From NCBI RefSeq assembly GCF_004208535.1, contig NZ_SGIS01000007.1, positions 100,467 to 164,466 on the forward strand: DNA of 64,000 nt, written 5' to 3'. Position numbers and translations under genes: made by a program. Below, in pieces: positions 17,537 through 25,750 of this stretch; position 1 is the first letter of the stretch; each line of letters begins with the position of its first letter. The notes beneath the pieces are model-generated. The model had not been told where the DNA came from. It made no database searches and was given only the letters and a program-made list of their open reading frames with translations. This DNA comes from Sphingomonas populi (GTDB taxonomy: Bacteria; Pseudomonadota; Alphaproteobacteria; Sphingomonadales; Sphingomonadaceae).

Positions 17537-18142
17537 TCAGGCGGCCCCGTCGGTAGCCCGGTGCGGCTCGACCCAGCCGATCGTGCCATCGCCGCGGCGA
17601 TAGACCATATTATAGGCGCCCGAGCCGACGTTGCGGAACAAGAGCGCGGTGGTGTTGCGCAGATCGAGCATCATCACCGCATCCGATACGGTGGCGTCGG
17701 GCACGTCAACGCGGGTCTCGGCGACGATCGGCGGGAAATCGCCCTCGACGTCCTCGTCTTCGGCCTGATCCTGGAACACGGTGTAGCCGGCATTGTCGGT
17801 GACCGTGCCGTCATCAGCGATCGTCGCGCCGCCGGCGGGCACCGCGCTGCGATCCTTGAGACGTCGCATGTAGCGGCGGAGCTGCTTCTCGATCTTGTCG
17901 GCGGCGCCATCGAACGCGACGTGGGCTTCCATGCCGCTGTTGTTGGCCTTGAGCACCAGCCCTTGCATAACGTGCGCGACGATGTCGCAGGTAAACGCCT
18001 CGTGCGGGCCACGGCCAAAAGTCACTTGCGCGGAAATGGCACGCGCGAAGTATTTCGTGGCGATCGCCTGCAGACGTTCATCGACATGGACCTTGATCGC
18101 CTCGCCGGTCGCGACCTGATGGCCGGAGACTCGGATATCCAT
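17537..18142 (-). CDS. hpf: Ribosome hibernation promoting factor, long form
   Basis: A 201-residue long HPF that dimerises 70S ribosomes in stationary phase. The N-terminal S30AE domain is residues 1-100 (MDIRVSGHQVATGEAIKVHV); a charged linker follows, then the C-terminal dimerisation domain with DAVMMLDLRNTTALLFRN near residue 150. Two ATGs compete; the AAGGAG at 18150-18155 leaves 1 base to 18148 but 7 bases to 18142, so I place the start at 18142. Confidence 0.93.
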   Translation of the reverse strand: MDIRVSGHQVATGEAIKVHVDERLQAIATKYFARAISAQVTFGRGPHEAFTCDIVAHVMQGLVLKANNSGMEAHVAFDGAADKIEKQLRRYMRRLKDRSAVPAGGATIADDGTVTDNAGYTVFQDQAEDEDVEGDFPPIVAETRVDVPDATVSDAVMMLDLRNTTALLFRNVGSGAYNMVYRRGDGTIGWVEPHRATDGAA

Positions 18143-18149
18143 GCGCATT

Positions 18150-18155
18150 CTCCTT
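18150..18155 (-). promoter_or_regulatory. Shine-Dalgarno site deciding the hpf start
   Basis: AAGGAG on the minus strand is spaced 7 bases from the ATG at 18142 and too close (1 base) to the ATG at 18148. Confidence 0.75.
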
Positions 18156-18197
18156 TTTCAACGCGGCCGGACAGGCTGAACCCTCCGTCCGCTACCG

Positions 18198-18890
18198 TCA
18201 ACCAATTGCCTCCGATCCCCATAACGGGTTGGAGACGGAGCTTAGAAAGGCTGCGTGGCGCGCAAGTTCCGCCTCGCTCGCCGCAAAGACGCGCGCCGGG
18301 CGGACGACCGCAGGTGCCGCGTTGACGAGGATCGGACGGTCTTCGATGCGCGTCTCGCTCACCAGCCCGAGGCCGATCTGGCGCCCGCCGGTCAGCTCGA
18401 CATAGACCTGCGCGAGCAATTGCGCGTCGAGCAAAGCGCCGTGAAACGTGCGTGCGCTGCGGTCGATGCCATAGCGCGAACACAGCGCATCGAGGCTGTG
18501 CTTGGCACCGGGATGGCGCGTGCGCGCGATCACGATCGTATCGACCATCCGGTGCATGCCGATCGGCGGGCGCCCGCATCGGCCAAGCTCGCCGTTGAGG
18601 AAACCGAAGTCGAACGTGGCATTGTGCGCGACGAGTGGCGCATCGCCGAGAAATTCGAGCAGGGCATCGACGCCGTGCGCGAACAGCGGTTTGTCGGCGA
18701 GGAAGGCGTCGCTCAACCCGTGGACGCGTTGCGCCTCGGCCGGCATCGTGCGTTCGGGATGGAAATAGGCGTGGAACGAACGGCCGGTTTCGACGCGGTT
18801 GAACATTTCCACACAGCCGATCTCGACGAGACGGTCGCCGTCGGCGAAGCTGAATCCGGTGGTTTCGGTGTCGAACACGATCTCGCGCAT
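18198..18890 (-). CDS. dnaQ: DNA polymerase III epsilon subunit
   Basis: The 230-residue proofreading 3'-5' exonuclease of the replicative polymerase. Exo motifs: FDTETTG at residues 6-12, AHNATFDFGFLN near 95, and the HGALLDAQ segment near 155 supplying the DEDDh His and Asp. The C-terminal tail (about 175-230) includes the region that binds the alpha subunit. It begins 7 bases after coaE, an order conserved in alphaproteobacteria near the origin. Confidence 0.93.
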   Translation of the reverse strand: MREIVFDTETTGFSFADGDRLVEIGCVEMFNRVETGRSFHAYFHPERTMPAEAQRVHGLSDAFLADKPLFAHGVDALLEFLGDAPLVAHNATFDFGFLNGELGRCGRPPIGMHRMVDTIVIARTRHPGAKHSLDALCSRYGIDRSARTFHGALLDAQLLAQVYVELTGGRQIGLGLVSETRIEDRPILVNAAPAVVRPARVFAASEAELARHAAFLSSVSNPLWGSEAIG

Positions 18891-18897
18891 CGCGATG

Positions 18898-19491
18898 TTA
18901 TCCGCCTTTGCGCGCGCTCAAGCAAGCGATCACCTCGGCCACGGCGACTTCGGTTTCGGTGAGGCTGCCGCCGGTCGGAATTACGAAATCGGCGCGTGCG
19001 ACCTTCTCGGCATTGCGCATCTGGCGCGCGAGAATCGCCTCGAACTTCTCCGCCGCCATACCGGATCGCGCCAGCACACGGGCACGCTGCACGGCGGGCG
19101 GCGCATCGACCACCGCGATGCGGTCGACACCGTGTTCGCCGCCGGTTTCGAACAGCAACGGTATGTCGAGCAGCACGATCGGCGCATCGGCATGGTCGCG
19201 CAGGAACGCGGCGCGCTCTTCGGCGACGGCGGGGTGGACGATCGCCTCCAGCCGCCTGAGCGCGGGCGTATCGCCGAGCACCGCCTTGCCGAGCAGCCCG
19301 CGATCGACGCCCTCCGGCCCGGTCGTGCCAGGGAAGGCGGCTTCGATCGCCGCGACCAACCGACCGGCCGGGCCTTGCAAGCGGTGAACCGCCGCGTCGG
19401 CATCGAACACCGGCACGCCGCTGCGCGCGAACATCGCCGCGACGGTCGATTTGCCCATGCCGATCGAGCCGGTCAGGCCCAGCGTGATCAT
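18898..19491 (-). CDS. coaE: Dephospho-CoA kinase
   Basis: Final step of coenzyme A synthesis: ATP-dependent phosphorylation of the 3'-hydroxyl of dephospho-CoA. It has 197 residues with P-loop GLTGSIGMGKST at residues 5-16, and the CoA-binding and LID elements VLLDIPLLFETGG and QRARVLAR. The start overlaps the aroE stop as ATGA. Confidence 0.95.
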   Translation of the reverse strand: MITLGLTGSIGMGKSTVAAMFARSGVPVFDADAAVHRLQGPAGRLVAAIEAAFPGTTGPEGVDRGLLGKAVLGDTPALRRLEAIVHPAVAEERAAFLRDHADAPIVLLDIPLLFETGGEHGVDRIAVVDAPPAVQRARVLARSGMAAEKFEAILARQMRNAEKVARADFVIPTGGSLTETEVAVAEVIACLSARKGG

Positions 19492-20297
19492 GCCAGCAAC
19501 AGCGCGCGCAAGTCCTCGTCGCGGTCGCGTGGCGGGGCTATGCCGAAGAACAGCTCGAACGCGACCGCCGCCTGGCCGACCAGCATTTCGAGGCCATCGA
19601 CCGTCTCCAGCCCGCGCGCATCGGCCTGGGCGAGCAATTCGGTTTCGACCGGCGCGTAGACGAGATCATAGACGATCGCGTCTTCGGGCAGCGGCGACAG
19701 ATCGATCGCCAGTTCGGGATGATCGACCATGCCGAGCGCGCTGGTGTTGACGACCAGCGCGGCGGGCGGAATCGCGCTGCCCAACGGCAACGCCTTGCCC
19801 TTGAGGCCGAACGACGACAGCAACGCCGCCGCTTTCAACACATTGCGGTTGAGCAACGTCACCGGCCCGACCCCGGCACGCGCCAGCGCGAACAGCACCG
19901 CGCGCGCGGCGCCGCCAGCCCCAACCACCACCACCGGCTTGCCCGCCAGATCGCGGTCGGCGATCGGCGCATAGAAGCCGGCGGCATCGGTGTTGGTGCC
20001 GATCATCGCGCCGTCGGGCTGGCGCAACACGGTGTTGATCGCACCGATCGACTCCCGCACGCCGCCGGGATCACCGACATGGTCGAGCGCGGCCTGTTTG
20101 TGGGGGATCGTGATGTTGCAGCCACGCCAATCGGTGTCGGCTTTGCGCTCGGCGAAATAGCCGGCGAGATCGTCAGGCGAGACGTGGCGACGTTCGTAGC
20201 GGGCGTCGAGACCCAGCGCTTCGATCCAGAAGCCGTGGATCAGCGGCGATTTGGAATGCGCGATCGGATCACCGATCACTTCCGCATAGACCGTCAT
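19488..20297 (-). CDS. aroE: Shikimate dehydrogenase (NADP+)
   Basis: Reduces 3-dehydroshikimate to shikimate in aromatic amino acid synthesis. It has 269 residues with the shikimate-binding motif AHSKSP, the catalytic Lys in NITIPHKQAA and the NADP-binding Rossmann loop VVVGAGGAARAV; NTSALGM and LVYAPVETELL are also conserved. The ATG at 20297 overlaps the maf stop by 4 bases, and the 77-residue upstream extension in the open frame is a maf shadow. Confidence 0.95.
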   Translation of the reverse strand: MTVYAEVIGDPIAHSKSPLIHGFWIEALGLDARYERRHVSPDDLAGYFAERKADTDWRGCNITIPHKQAALDHVGDPGGVRESIGAINTVLRQPDGAMIGTNTDAAGFYAPIADRDLAGKPVVVVGAGGAARAVLFALARAGVGPVTLLNRNVLKAAALLSSFGLKGKALPLGSAIPPAALVVNTSALGMVDHPELAIDLSPLPEDAIVYDLVYAPVETELLAQADARGLETVDGLEMLVGQAAVAFELFFGIAPPRDRDEDLRALLLA

Positions 20298-20890
20298 GCC
20301 GTCATCACCCCCCGCACGCGCAAATAGTCGAGCACTTGAAGCAGCGGCAGCCCGAGCACGGTGAACTGACTCCCCTCGATCCGCGAAAACAATTGCGCGC
20401 CCGGCCCCTCGATCCGGTAGCAGCCGACGCAGCCCGAGATCGCCGGCCATTCGGCATCGAGATAGCGCTCGATGAACGCATCCGACAGAGTGCGGACGTG
20501 CATCTTGGCGCGATCCACGACGCGCCATACCGGGCGGCCGCCTTCCGCGATCACCGCCGCGCTGACGAGATCGTGGCGCTTCCCCGACAGGCGGCGGAGA
20601 TGCTCGGCGGCATTCTCGCGCGACACCGGCTTGTCGAGCATCGTGCCGTCGTCCAGCTCGACGATCGAATCCGAACCGAGCACCAGCGCTTGCGGGTTAC
20701 GCTGCGACACACGCAGCGCCTTCAACTCGGCGAGCGCATCGGCGAGATCGCGCGCGGGCAGGCCCTCCGCGCGCAACGCGGCCTTGGCGCTTTCCTCGTC
20801 GACACCGGCCGCAACCGCCTCGAACGGCACCATTGCCGCCGACAGCATCGCCCGGCGCGACGCGCTTTGCGAGGCGAGGATCAGCCTCAT
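20294..20890 (-). CDS. maf: Maf-family nucleotide pyrophosphatase
   Basis: A 198-residue Maf/YceF house-cleaning pyrophosphatase that hydrolyses non-canonical or methylated NTPs. It has the signature LASQSASRRAML at residues 4-15, VLGSDSIVELD, and SGKRHDLVSAAV. Which nucleotide it prefers cannot be decided. It overlaps ppsR and aroE by 4 bases each. Confidence 0.93.
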   Translation of the reverse strand: MRLILASQSASRRAMLSAAMVPFEAVAAGVDEESAKAALRAEGLPARDLADALAELKALRVSQRNPQALVLGSDSIVELDDGTMLDKPVSRENAAEHLRRLSGKRHDLVSAAVIAEGGRPVWRVVDRAKMHVRTLSDAFIERYLDAEWPAISGCVGCYRIEGPGAQLFSRIEGSQFTVLGLPLLQVLDYLRVRGVMTA

Positions 20891-21696
20891 GGCTCGCCTC
20901 GTTCGGCGACGAGCGCGATGATCGCCGCTGCGGTCTCCTCGATCGAGCGGCGCGTCACGTCGATCACGGGCCAGCCATTGTCAGCGAACATCCGACGCGC
21001 CCAGGCGACCTCGCGCGAGACGGCTTCATGATCGACATAGTCCGTCTCGGGCGCCTGATTGAGCGAGAGCAGGCGGTTGCGACGGACCTGGATCAGCCGG
21101 TCCGCGCTGGTCGTCAGCCCGACCACCAAGGGCCGCTTCAGCGAAAACAGCACCCGCGGCGGCGGGCTTTCCACCACGACGGGGATGTTGGCGGTCTTGT
21201 AACCGCGATTGGCGAGATAGATCGAGGTCGGTGTCTTCGACGACCGCGACACGCCGGCGAGCACGATATCGGCCTCTTCCCAATCCTCCGAGCCGAGGCC
21301 GTCGTCATGCGCGATGGTGAACTGGATCGCGTCCACCCGCGCGAAATAGGCCGCGTCGAGCATATGCTGGCGGCCGGGCCGCGCCTTGGCCTGCTGGCCG
21401 AGCAGGCTGGAGAGCGCGCCCGTCACCCCATCGAGCGGCGCAACCGCTGGCAGGCCGAGCGCCCGGCATCGCATCTCGAGATTGCGGCGCGTCTCGCTGT
21501 TGACCAATGTGAACAGCACCAGCCCCGGATTTTGCGAAATTTCCTGCAGGATGCGTTCGAGATGCCCCTCGGTCCGCACCATCGGCCAGAAGTGCCGGAT
21601 CGTCTCGACATCGTCATATTGCGCGAGCGCGGCCTTGGCGATGTTCTCCAGCGTCTCGCCGGTCGAATCCGAAAGGAGATGGAGGTGGAGCCGCAT
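20887..21696 (-). CDS. ppsR: Pyruvate, water/phosphate dikinase regulatory protein
   Basis: A 269-residue DUF299 protein: ADP/ATP-dependent kinase and Pi-dependent pyrophosphorylase that switches PEP synthase or pyruvate phosphate dikinase off and on. Seen: HLLSDSTGETLENIAKAAL at the N terminus and the P-loop GVSRSSKTPTSIYLANRG near residue 147. It is the first gene of a nine-gene minus-strand run and borders the putative origin. Which dikinase it controls is not in the window. Confidence 0.93.
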   Translation of the reverse strand: MRLHLHLLSDSTGETLENIAKAALAQYDDVETIRHFWPMVRTEGHLERILQEISQNPGLVLFTLVNSETRRNLEMRCRALGLPAVAPLDGVTGALSSLLGQQAKARPGRQHMLDAAYFARVDAIQFTIAHDDGLGSEDWEEADIVLAGVSRSSKTPTSIYLANRGYKTANIPVVVESPPPRVLFSLKRPLVVGLTTSADRLIQVRRNRLLSLNQAPETDYVDHEAVSREVAWARRMFADNGWPVIDVTRRSIEETAAAIIALVAERGEP

Positions 21697-21982
21697 CGGC
21701 CAGCCTCAACGGGACAAAGGTGTGGATAACATCGGGATTGTCGCTAGCGGAACTTCGCGACCCAGCAAAGGCCGATCGAACGGTGGAAAACCCGCGACTT
21801 TCCCACAGCTCAACACACAACCGCGGATTCTATCAACAGCCTGTGGAAAGCGTGTACGACGGAATCGAATCCGAGGCGTTGGGCGGAGTCTGGTCCGTCA
21901 AGCTGTTGGCATTTCGGGGACGACGGCATAAGCCCCGGCTTCCACGCGCCAACAGCTTCAACATCCTTTTAGATTCTTACTT
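21697..21982. other. Putative chromosomal replication origin (oriC) region
   Basis: A 286-base region without a gene between divergent ppsR and hemE. It has one perfect DnaA box at 21721-21729 and three degenerate ones (two mismatches each) at 21782-21790, 21799-21807 and 21842-21850. A short A/T-rich stretch, unusual for this GC-rich sequence, lies at about 21961-21985. In Caulobacter the origin adjoins hemE, and the same set of genes (maf, aroE, coaE, dnaQ, rho, mnmE-mnmG-rsmG-parAB) surrounds it here. It must also hold the promoters of both flanking genes. Confidence 0.65.
21721..21729 (-). promoter_or_regulatory. Perfect DnaA box
   Basis: TGTGGATAA is the exact complement of the high-affinity DnaA box TTATCCACA. 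It lies 25 bases from the ppsR start. Confidence 0.75.
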
Positions 21983-23041
21983 ATGGTAGAGGTACGCCGT
22001 GCTTTCGATCGAGATGACCCGGTGAAACCGCTACTGGCGACGCTTCGGGGGACCAAGCAGCCGGTCGCCCCGGTATGGCTGATGCGCCAAGCCGGGCGCT
22101 ATCTGCCCGAGTATCGCGCGCTGCGAGCGGAGAAGGGCGGTTTCCTCGCGCTCGCGACGGATCCGCAAGCGGCGGCGGAGGTGACGTTGCAGCCGATCCG
22201 CCGCTTCGGTTTTGATGGCGCGATCCTGTTTTCCGATATCCTGATGGTGCCGGCAGCACTCGGCCAGTCGCTCAGCTTCGGGGCGGGGGAGGGGCCTGCG
22301 TTGGCGCCACCCTTGCTCGATCATGCCCTGGCGGCGCTGACGCCCAATCCGGCGTTCCTCGATCCGGTCTATGCCACGGTGCGCAACGTCGCCGCCGCGC
22401 TGCCGCCCGAGACGACGTTCCTTGGCTTCGCGGGCAGCCCGTGGACGGTCGCCACCTATATGGTCGCCGGGCACGGCAGCCGCGACCAGAGCGAGACACG
22501 CCGTTTCGCTTATGCCGATCCGCTGCGCTTCGCCGAGATCATCGATGCGATCGTGGTGACGACGATCGACTATCTCTCGCGCCAGATCGAAGCGGGGGTT
22601 GAGGCGGTGCAATTGTTCGACAGTTGGGCAGGCTCGCTCAGCCCCGCGCAGTTCGAACGCTGGGTGATCGCGCCCAATGCTGCGATCGTCGCGGCGCTGC
22701 ATGCGCGCCACCCGAACGTCCCGGTGATCGGCTTCCCCAAGGGCGCAGGCGGCAAGCTGCCAGCCTATGCGCGCGAAACCGGGGTCAATGCGCTCGGCCT
22801 CGACGAGACGGTCGATCCGCGCTGGGCGGCGGCGAACCTGCCGGTCGATCTGCCGGTGCAGGGCAATCTCGATCCGCTCGCGTTGATCGCGGGCGGCGCG
22901 GCGCTGGAAGGCGCGGTGGCAAACGTGCTTGAGGCGTTCGCGGATCGTCCCCATATCTTCAACCTCGGGCATGGCATCCTGCAGGACACGCCCATCGAAA
23001 ACGTCGAGCGCCTGCTGGCGCTGGTGCGGAGAGCGCGATGA
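21983..23041 (+). CDS. hemE: Uroporphyrinogen decarboxylase
   Basis: Converts uroporphyrinogen III to coproporphyrinogen III in haem synthesis by removing four carboxyl groups. It has 352 residues with the N-terminal signature PVWLMRQAGRYLPEYR, the DGAILFSDILM segment containing a conserved Asp, the core GFAGSPWTVATYM, and GFPKGAGG. The first ATG has no visible ribosome-binding site; a GTG at 22022 (start VKPLLATLRG) also fits the family's usual N terminus. The stop overlaps the hemJ start by 4 bases. Confidence 0.95.
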   Translation: MVEVRRAFDRDDPVKPLLATLRGTKQPVAPVWLMRQAGRYLPEYRALRAEKGGFLALATDPQAAAEVTLQPIRRFGFDGAILFSDILMVPAALGQSLSFGAGEGPALAPPLLDHALAALTPNPAFLDPVYATVRNVAAALPPETTFLGFAGSPWTVATYMVAGHGSRDQSETRRFAYADPLRFAEIIDAIVVTTIDYLSRQIEAGVEAVQLFDSWAGSLSPAQFERWVIAPNAAIVAALHARHPNVPVIGFPKGAGGKLPAYARETGVNALGLDETVDPRWAAANLPVDLPVQGNLDPLALIAGGAALEGAVANVLEAFADRPHIFNLGHGILQDTPIENVERLLALVRRAR

Positions 23042-23490
23042 ATTTCCTCGGTAACGCCTATCTCTGGGTCAAGGCGGCGCATGTCATCTTCGTGGTGTTC
23101 TGGATGGCGGGCCTGTTTATGCTGCCGCGCTATCTGGTCTATCATCAGGAAGCGCTCGGCAACCCCGAGGAGGCGGCGCGCTGGACCGATCGCGAGGGCA
23201 AGATCCGTTCGATCATCCTGACGCCGTCGATGATCCTGGTATGGCTGTTCGGGCTGCTGCTGGCGGCCAACGCGGGCCTGTTCAGCGGTGTGCCGGGGTT
23301 GGCGTGGCTGCATGCCAAGCTCGCGCTGGTGGTGGTCCTGAGCGGCTATCACGGCTGGGCGGTCGGCTATGCCAGAAAGCTCGCCAAGGGCCGCGCGACT
23401 CTCAGCGGGCGCACGCTGCGGATGGTCAACGAAGTGCCGGCGGTGCTGGTGACGCTGATCGTCATTCTGGTGATCGTGCGCCCCTTCTGA
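23038..23490 (+). CDS. hemJ: Protoporphyrinogen oxidase HemJ
   Basis: Membrane-bound oxidase of 150 residues that converts protoporphyrinogen IX to protoporphyrin IX. It has four hydrophobic segments, the conserved His in KAAHVIFVVFWMAGL and the LPRYLVYH motif, plus ILTPSMILVW and LHAKLALV. Its coupling to hemE supports the role in haem synthesis. Confidence 0.92.
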   Translation: MNFLGNAYLWVKAAHVIFVVFWMAGLFMLPRYLVYHQEALGNPEEAARWTDREGKIRSIILTPSMILVWLFGLLLAANAGLFSGVPGLAWLHAKLALVVVLSGYHGWAVGYARKLAKGRATLSGRTLRMVNEVPAVLVTLIVILVIVRPF

Positions 23491-23491
23491 C

Positions 23492-23519
23492 TTGACTTGC
23501 GCGCCAGCCGGACCTAGCT
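23492..23519 (+). promoter_or_regulatory. Possible rho promoter
   Basis: TTGACT and CTAGCT are separated by 16 bases, directly after the hemJ stop and about 130 bases before the rho start. This would leave a long rho leader, in keeping with autoregulated rho genes elsewhere. The -10 match is weak. Confidence 0.3.
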
Positions 23520-23647
23520 GTCCCATCAATGTTACCATGCGGCGCCGTCCTGGCGTCGGTCGTGTGGCATCCTGTCTCCAGCCTCGTCGCGTATCCTTCG
23601 CTGACTGACGCTCACTTTCCCAGCACATCTTGCTTCGGACGCCCTCA

Positions 23648-24904
23648 ATGCATCTCAAAGACCTCAAAAACAAAAAGCCCGCCGAACTTGTCGAGATGGC
23701 GGAAGCGCTCGGCATCGAGAGCGCCTCGACGCTGCGCAAGCAGGATCTGATGTTCGCGATCCTCAAGGTGCAGGCCGAGAATGGCGACCAGATCATGGGA
23801 CTGGGCACGATCGAGGTGCTGCCCGACGGGTTCGGCTTCCTGCGCAGCCCCGAGGCGAATTATCTCGCCGGGCCGGACGACATCTACATTTCGCCCAACC
23901 AGGTGCGGAAGTTCGGCCTGCGCACCGGCGACACGGTCGAAGCCGAGATCCGCGGGCCCAAGGACGGCGAACGCTATTTCGCGCTGACCAAGCTCATCTC
24001 GGTCAATTTCGACGATCCCGATGCGGTGCGTCATCGCGTCAATTTCGACAACCTTACGCCGCTATATCCTGAGCAGAAGCTCACGCTCGATCCGTCCGAC
24101 CCGACGATGAAGGACAAGTCGGCGCGCGTCATCGACATCATCTCGCCGCAGGGCAAGGGCCAGCGCACGCTGATCGTGGCGCCGCCCCGCGTCGGCAAGA
24201 CGGTGATGCTCCAGAACATCGCCAAGGCGATCACCGACAATCACCCCGAGGTGTTCCTGATCGTGCTGCTGATCGACGAGCGGCCCGAGGAAGTCACCGA
24301 CATGCAGCGTTCGGTGAAGGGTGAGGTCGTTTCCTCGACCTTCGACGAGCCGGCAACGCGCCACGTCCAGGTCGCCGAGATGGTGATCGAGAAGGCCAAG
24401 CGCCTCGTCGAGCACAAGAAGGACGTGGTGATCCTGCTCGATTCGATCACCCGCCTCGGTCGTGCCTACAACACCGTCGTGCCGTCGTCGGGCAAGGTGC
24501 TGACCGGCGGTGTCGACGCCAATGCGCTCCAGCGGCCGAAGCGCTTCTTCGGTGCGGCGCGTAACATCGAGGAGGGCGGTTCGCTCTCGATCATCGCGAC
24601 CGCGCTGATCGACACCGGCAGCCGCATGGATGAAGTGATCTTTGAAGAATTCAAGGGCACGGGTAACTCGGAAATCGTGCTCGATCGCAAGGTTGCCGAC
24701 AAGCGTATCTTCCCGGCGCTCGACGTCGGCAAGTCCGGCACGCGCAAGGAAGAGCTGCTGGTCGATCAGAGCAAGCTGTCCAAGATGTGGGTGCTGCGCC
24801 GCATCCTCATGCAGATGGGCACGATCGATTCGATGGAATTCCTGCTCGACAAGATGAAGAATTCGAAGACCAACGAAGATTTTTTCGACAGCATGAATCA
24901 ATAG
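23648..24904 (+). CDS. rho: Transcription termination factor Rho
   Basis: Hexameric RNA-dependent ATPase/helicase that terminates transcription; 418 residues. It has an N-terminal Rho_N helix bundle ([19 protein letters not shown]), a cold-shock-like RNA-binding domain around residues 50-125 ([12 protein letters not shown]), Walker A APPRVGKT near 180, the Q-loop/R-loop region, and [14 protein letters not shown]. An upstream TTG at 23630 is in frame but ATG 23648 gives the standard start. It is preceded by a 157-base leader and followed by three hairpins. Confidence 0.97.
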   Translation: MHLKDLKNKKPAELVEMAEALGIESASTLRKQDLMFAILKVQAENGDQIMGLGTIEVLPDGFGFLRSPEANYLAGPDDIYISPNQVRKFGLRTGDTVEAEIRGPKDGERYFALTKLISVNFDDPDAVRHRVNFDNLTPLYPEQKLTLDPSDPTMKDKSARVIDIISPQGKGQRTLIVAPPRVGKTVMLQNIAKAITDNHPEVFLIVLLIDERPEEVTDMQRSVKGEVVSSTFDEPATRHVQVAEMVIEKAKRLVEHKKDVVILLDSITRLGRAYNTVVPSSGKVLTGGVDANALQRPKRFFGAARNIEEGGSLSIIATALIDTGSRMDEVIFEEFKGTGNSEIVLDRKVADKRIFPALDVGKSGTRKEELLVDQSKLSKMWVLRRILMQMGTIDSMEFLLDKMKNSKTNEDFFDSMNQ

Positions 24905-24914
24905 CCGGATGCGG

Positions 24915-24996
24915 CCCGCGCCAAGCTGGCGCGGGACTCGCATCGGCTCGGCCGGCGGGACTTCAGTCCCGACCGACGACGCGGGCTTTGCCCGCG
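24915..24996. terminator. Three tandem GC-rich hairpins between rho and ogt
   Basis: Stem-loops at 24915-24935 (9-bp stem CCCGCGCCA, 3-base loop), 24957-24970 (GGGACT/AGTCCC) and 24980-24996 (7-bp stem CGCGGGC, loop TTT). None is followed by a clean T run. They lie between convergent rho and ogt, so a role as a bidirectional transcription block is likely but not certain. Confidence 0.55.
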
Positions 24997-25002
24997 ACGC
25001 TG

Positions 25003-25470
25003 CTAAATAAGCCGCCCCTGCTCATGATCGAGCAACCATCGCTTGGTCACCGGCCCATCGCCTGCGGAATACGCCCCAAGCGACCCATCGGCATTGGTCA
25101 CGCGGTGGCATGGCACCACGATCGGCAGCGAATTGCGCGCGCACGCCTGACCGATCGCCCGCGCGCCAGACCCGATCGACCGCGCCAGCGCCCCGTAACT
25201 GCGCGTCTGGCCAAAGCCGATCGCAACCATCGCGTCGCGCATCGCCATGCCGCGCGGGCTGGCCAAGGGCCGCAACGGCAGATCGAACACCATCAGCCGA
25301 CGCGCGAAATAGGCGGAGATCTGTGCGGCACCCTCGGCCAGCGCACCCGCACCGGCAACCTCGGGCTGCACATCCGGTTCGATCGTGATGGCATCGAGCC
25401 GTTCCTTATCACCACGCAGCCGCACCATGCCGATGGGCGTTGCGATCAGGGCAAAGTCACGCGCATACAT
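25003..25470 (-). CDS. ogt: Methylated-DNA-protein-cysteine methyltransferase
   Basis: Suicide repair protein of 155 residues that transfers methyl groups from O6-methylguanine to its own Cys. The active-site motif PCHRV is near residue 120, preceded by a helix-turn-helix in the segment around GFGQTRSYGALA. There is no AraC-type domain, so it is Ogt- rather than Ada-like. It is convergent with rho. Confidence 0.93.
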   Translation of the reverse strand: MYARDFALIATPIGMVRLRGDKERLDAITIEPDVQPEVAGAGALAEGAAQISAYFARRLMVFDLPLRPLASPRGMAMRDAMVAIGFGQTRSYGALARSIGSGARAIGQACARNSLPIVVPCHRVTNADGSLGAYSAGDGPVTKRWLLDHEQGRLI

Positions 25471-25520
25471 GTACGGACTATGGAGCGTTCAATTCCGGCG
25501 CTCAAGCGGAGGAACGCCCG

Positions 25521-25748
25521 ATGAAGATCAATGTCGAGGTCGAATGCACCCCGGAAGAGGCGCGTCGCGTGATGGGCCTGCCCGATTTCACGCCGGTGCA
25601 TGAAAAATATATCGAGATGCTGACCAACTCGATGGACGGCAATGTTTCGAGCGAAGTGGTCGAGAACATGATGCGGAGCTGGGCACCCGTCGGCGATGCC
25701 GGCATGAGTTTCTGGCGCAAGATGTTCGAGACCTCGACGTCGAAATAG
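25521..25748 (+). CDS. DUF6489-family small protein
   Basis: A 75-residue protein, MKINVEVECTPEEARRVMG at the N terminus and SFWRKMFE near the end, which I recognise as the sphingomonad family DUF6489 of unknown function. It is amphipathic and acidic with no membrane segment. A clear GGAGG lies 8 bases before the ATG. It sits 2 bases before mnmE and is probably cotranscribed with it. Confidence 0.75.
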   Translation: MKINVEVECTPEEARRVMGLPDFTPVHEKYIEMLTNSMDGNVSSEVVENMMRSWAPVGDAGMSFWRKMFETSTSK

Positions 25749-25750
25749 CC

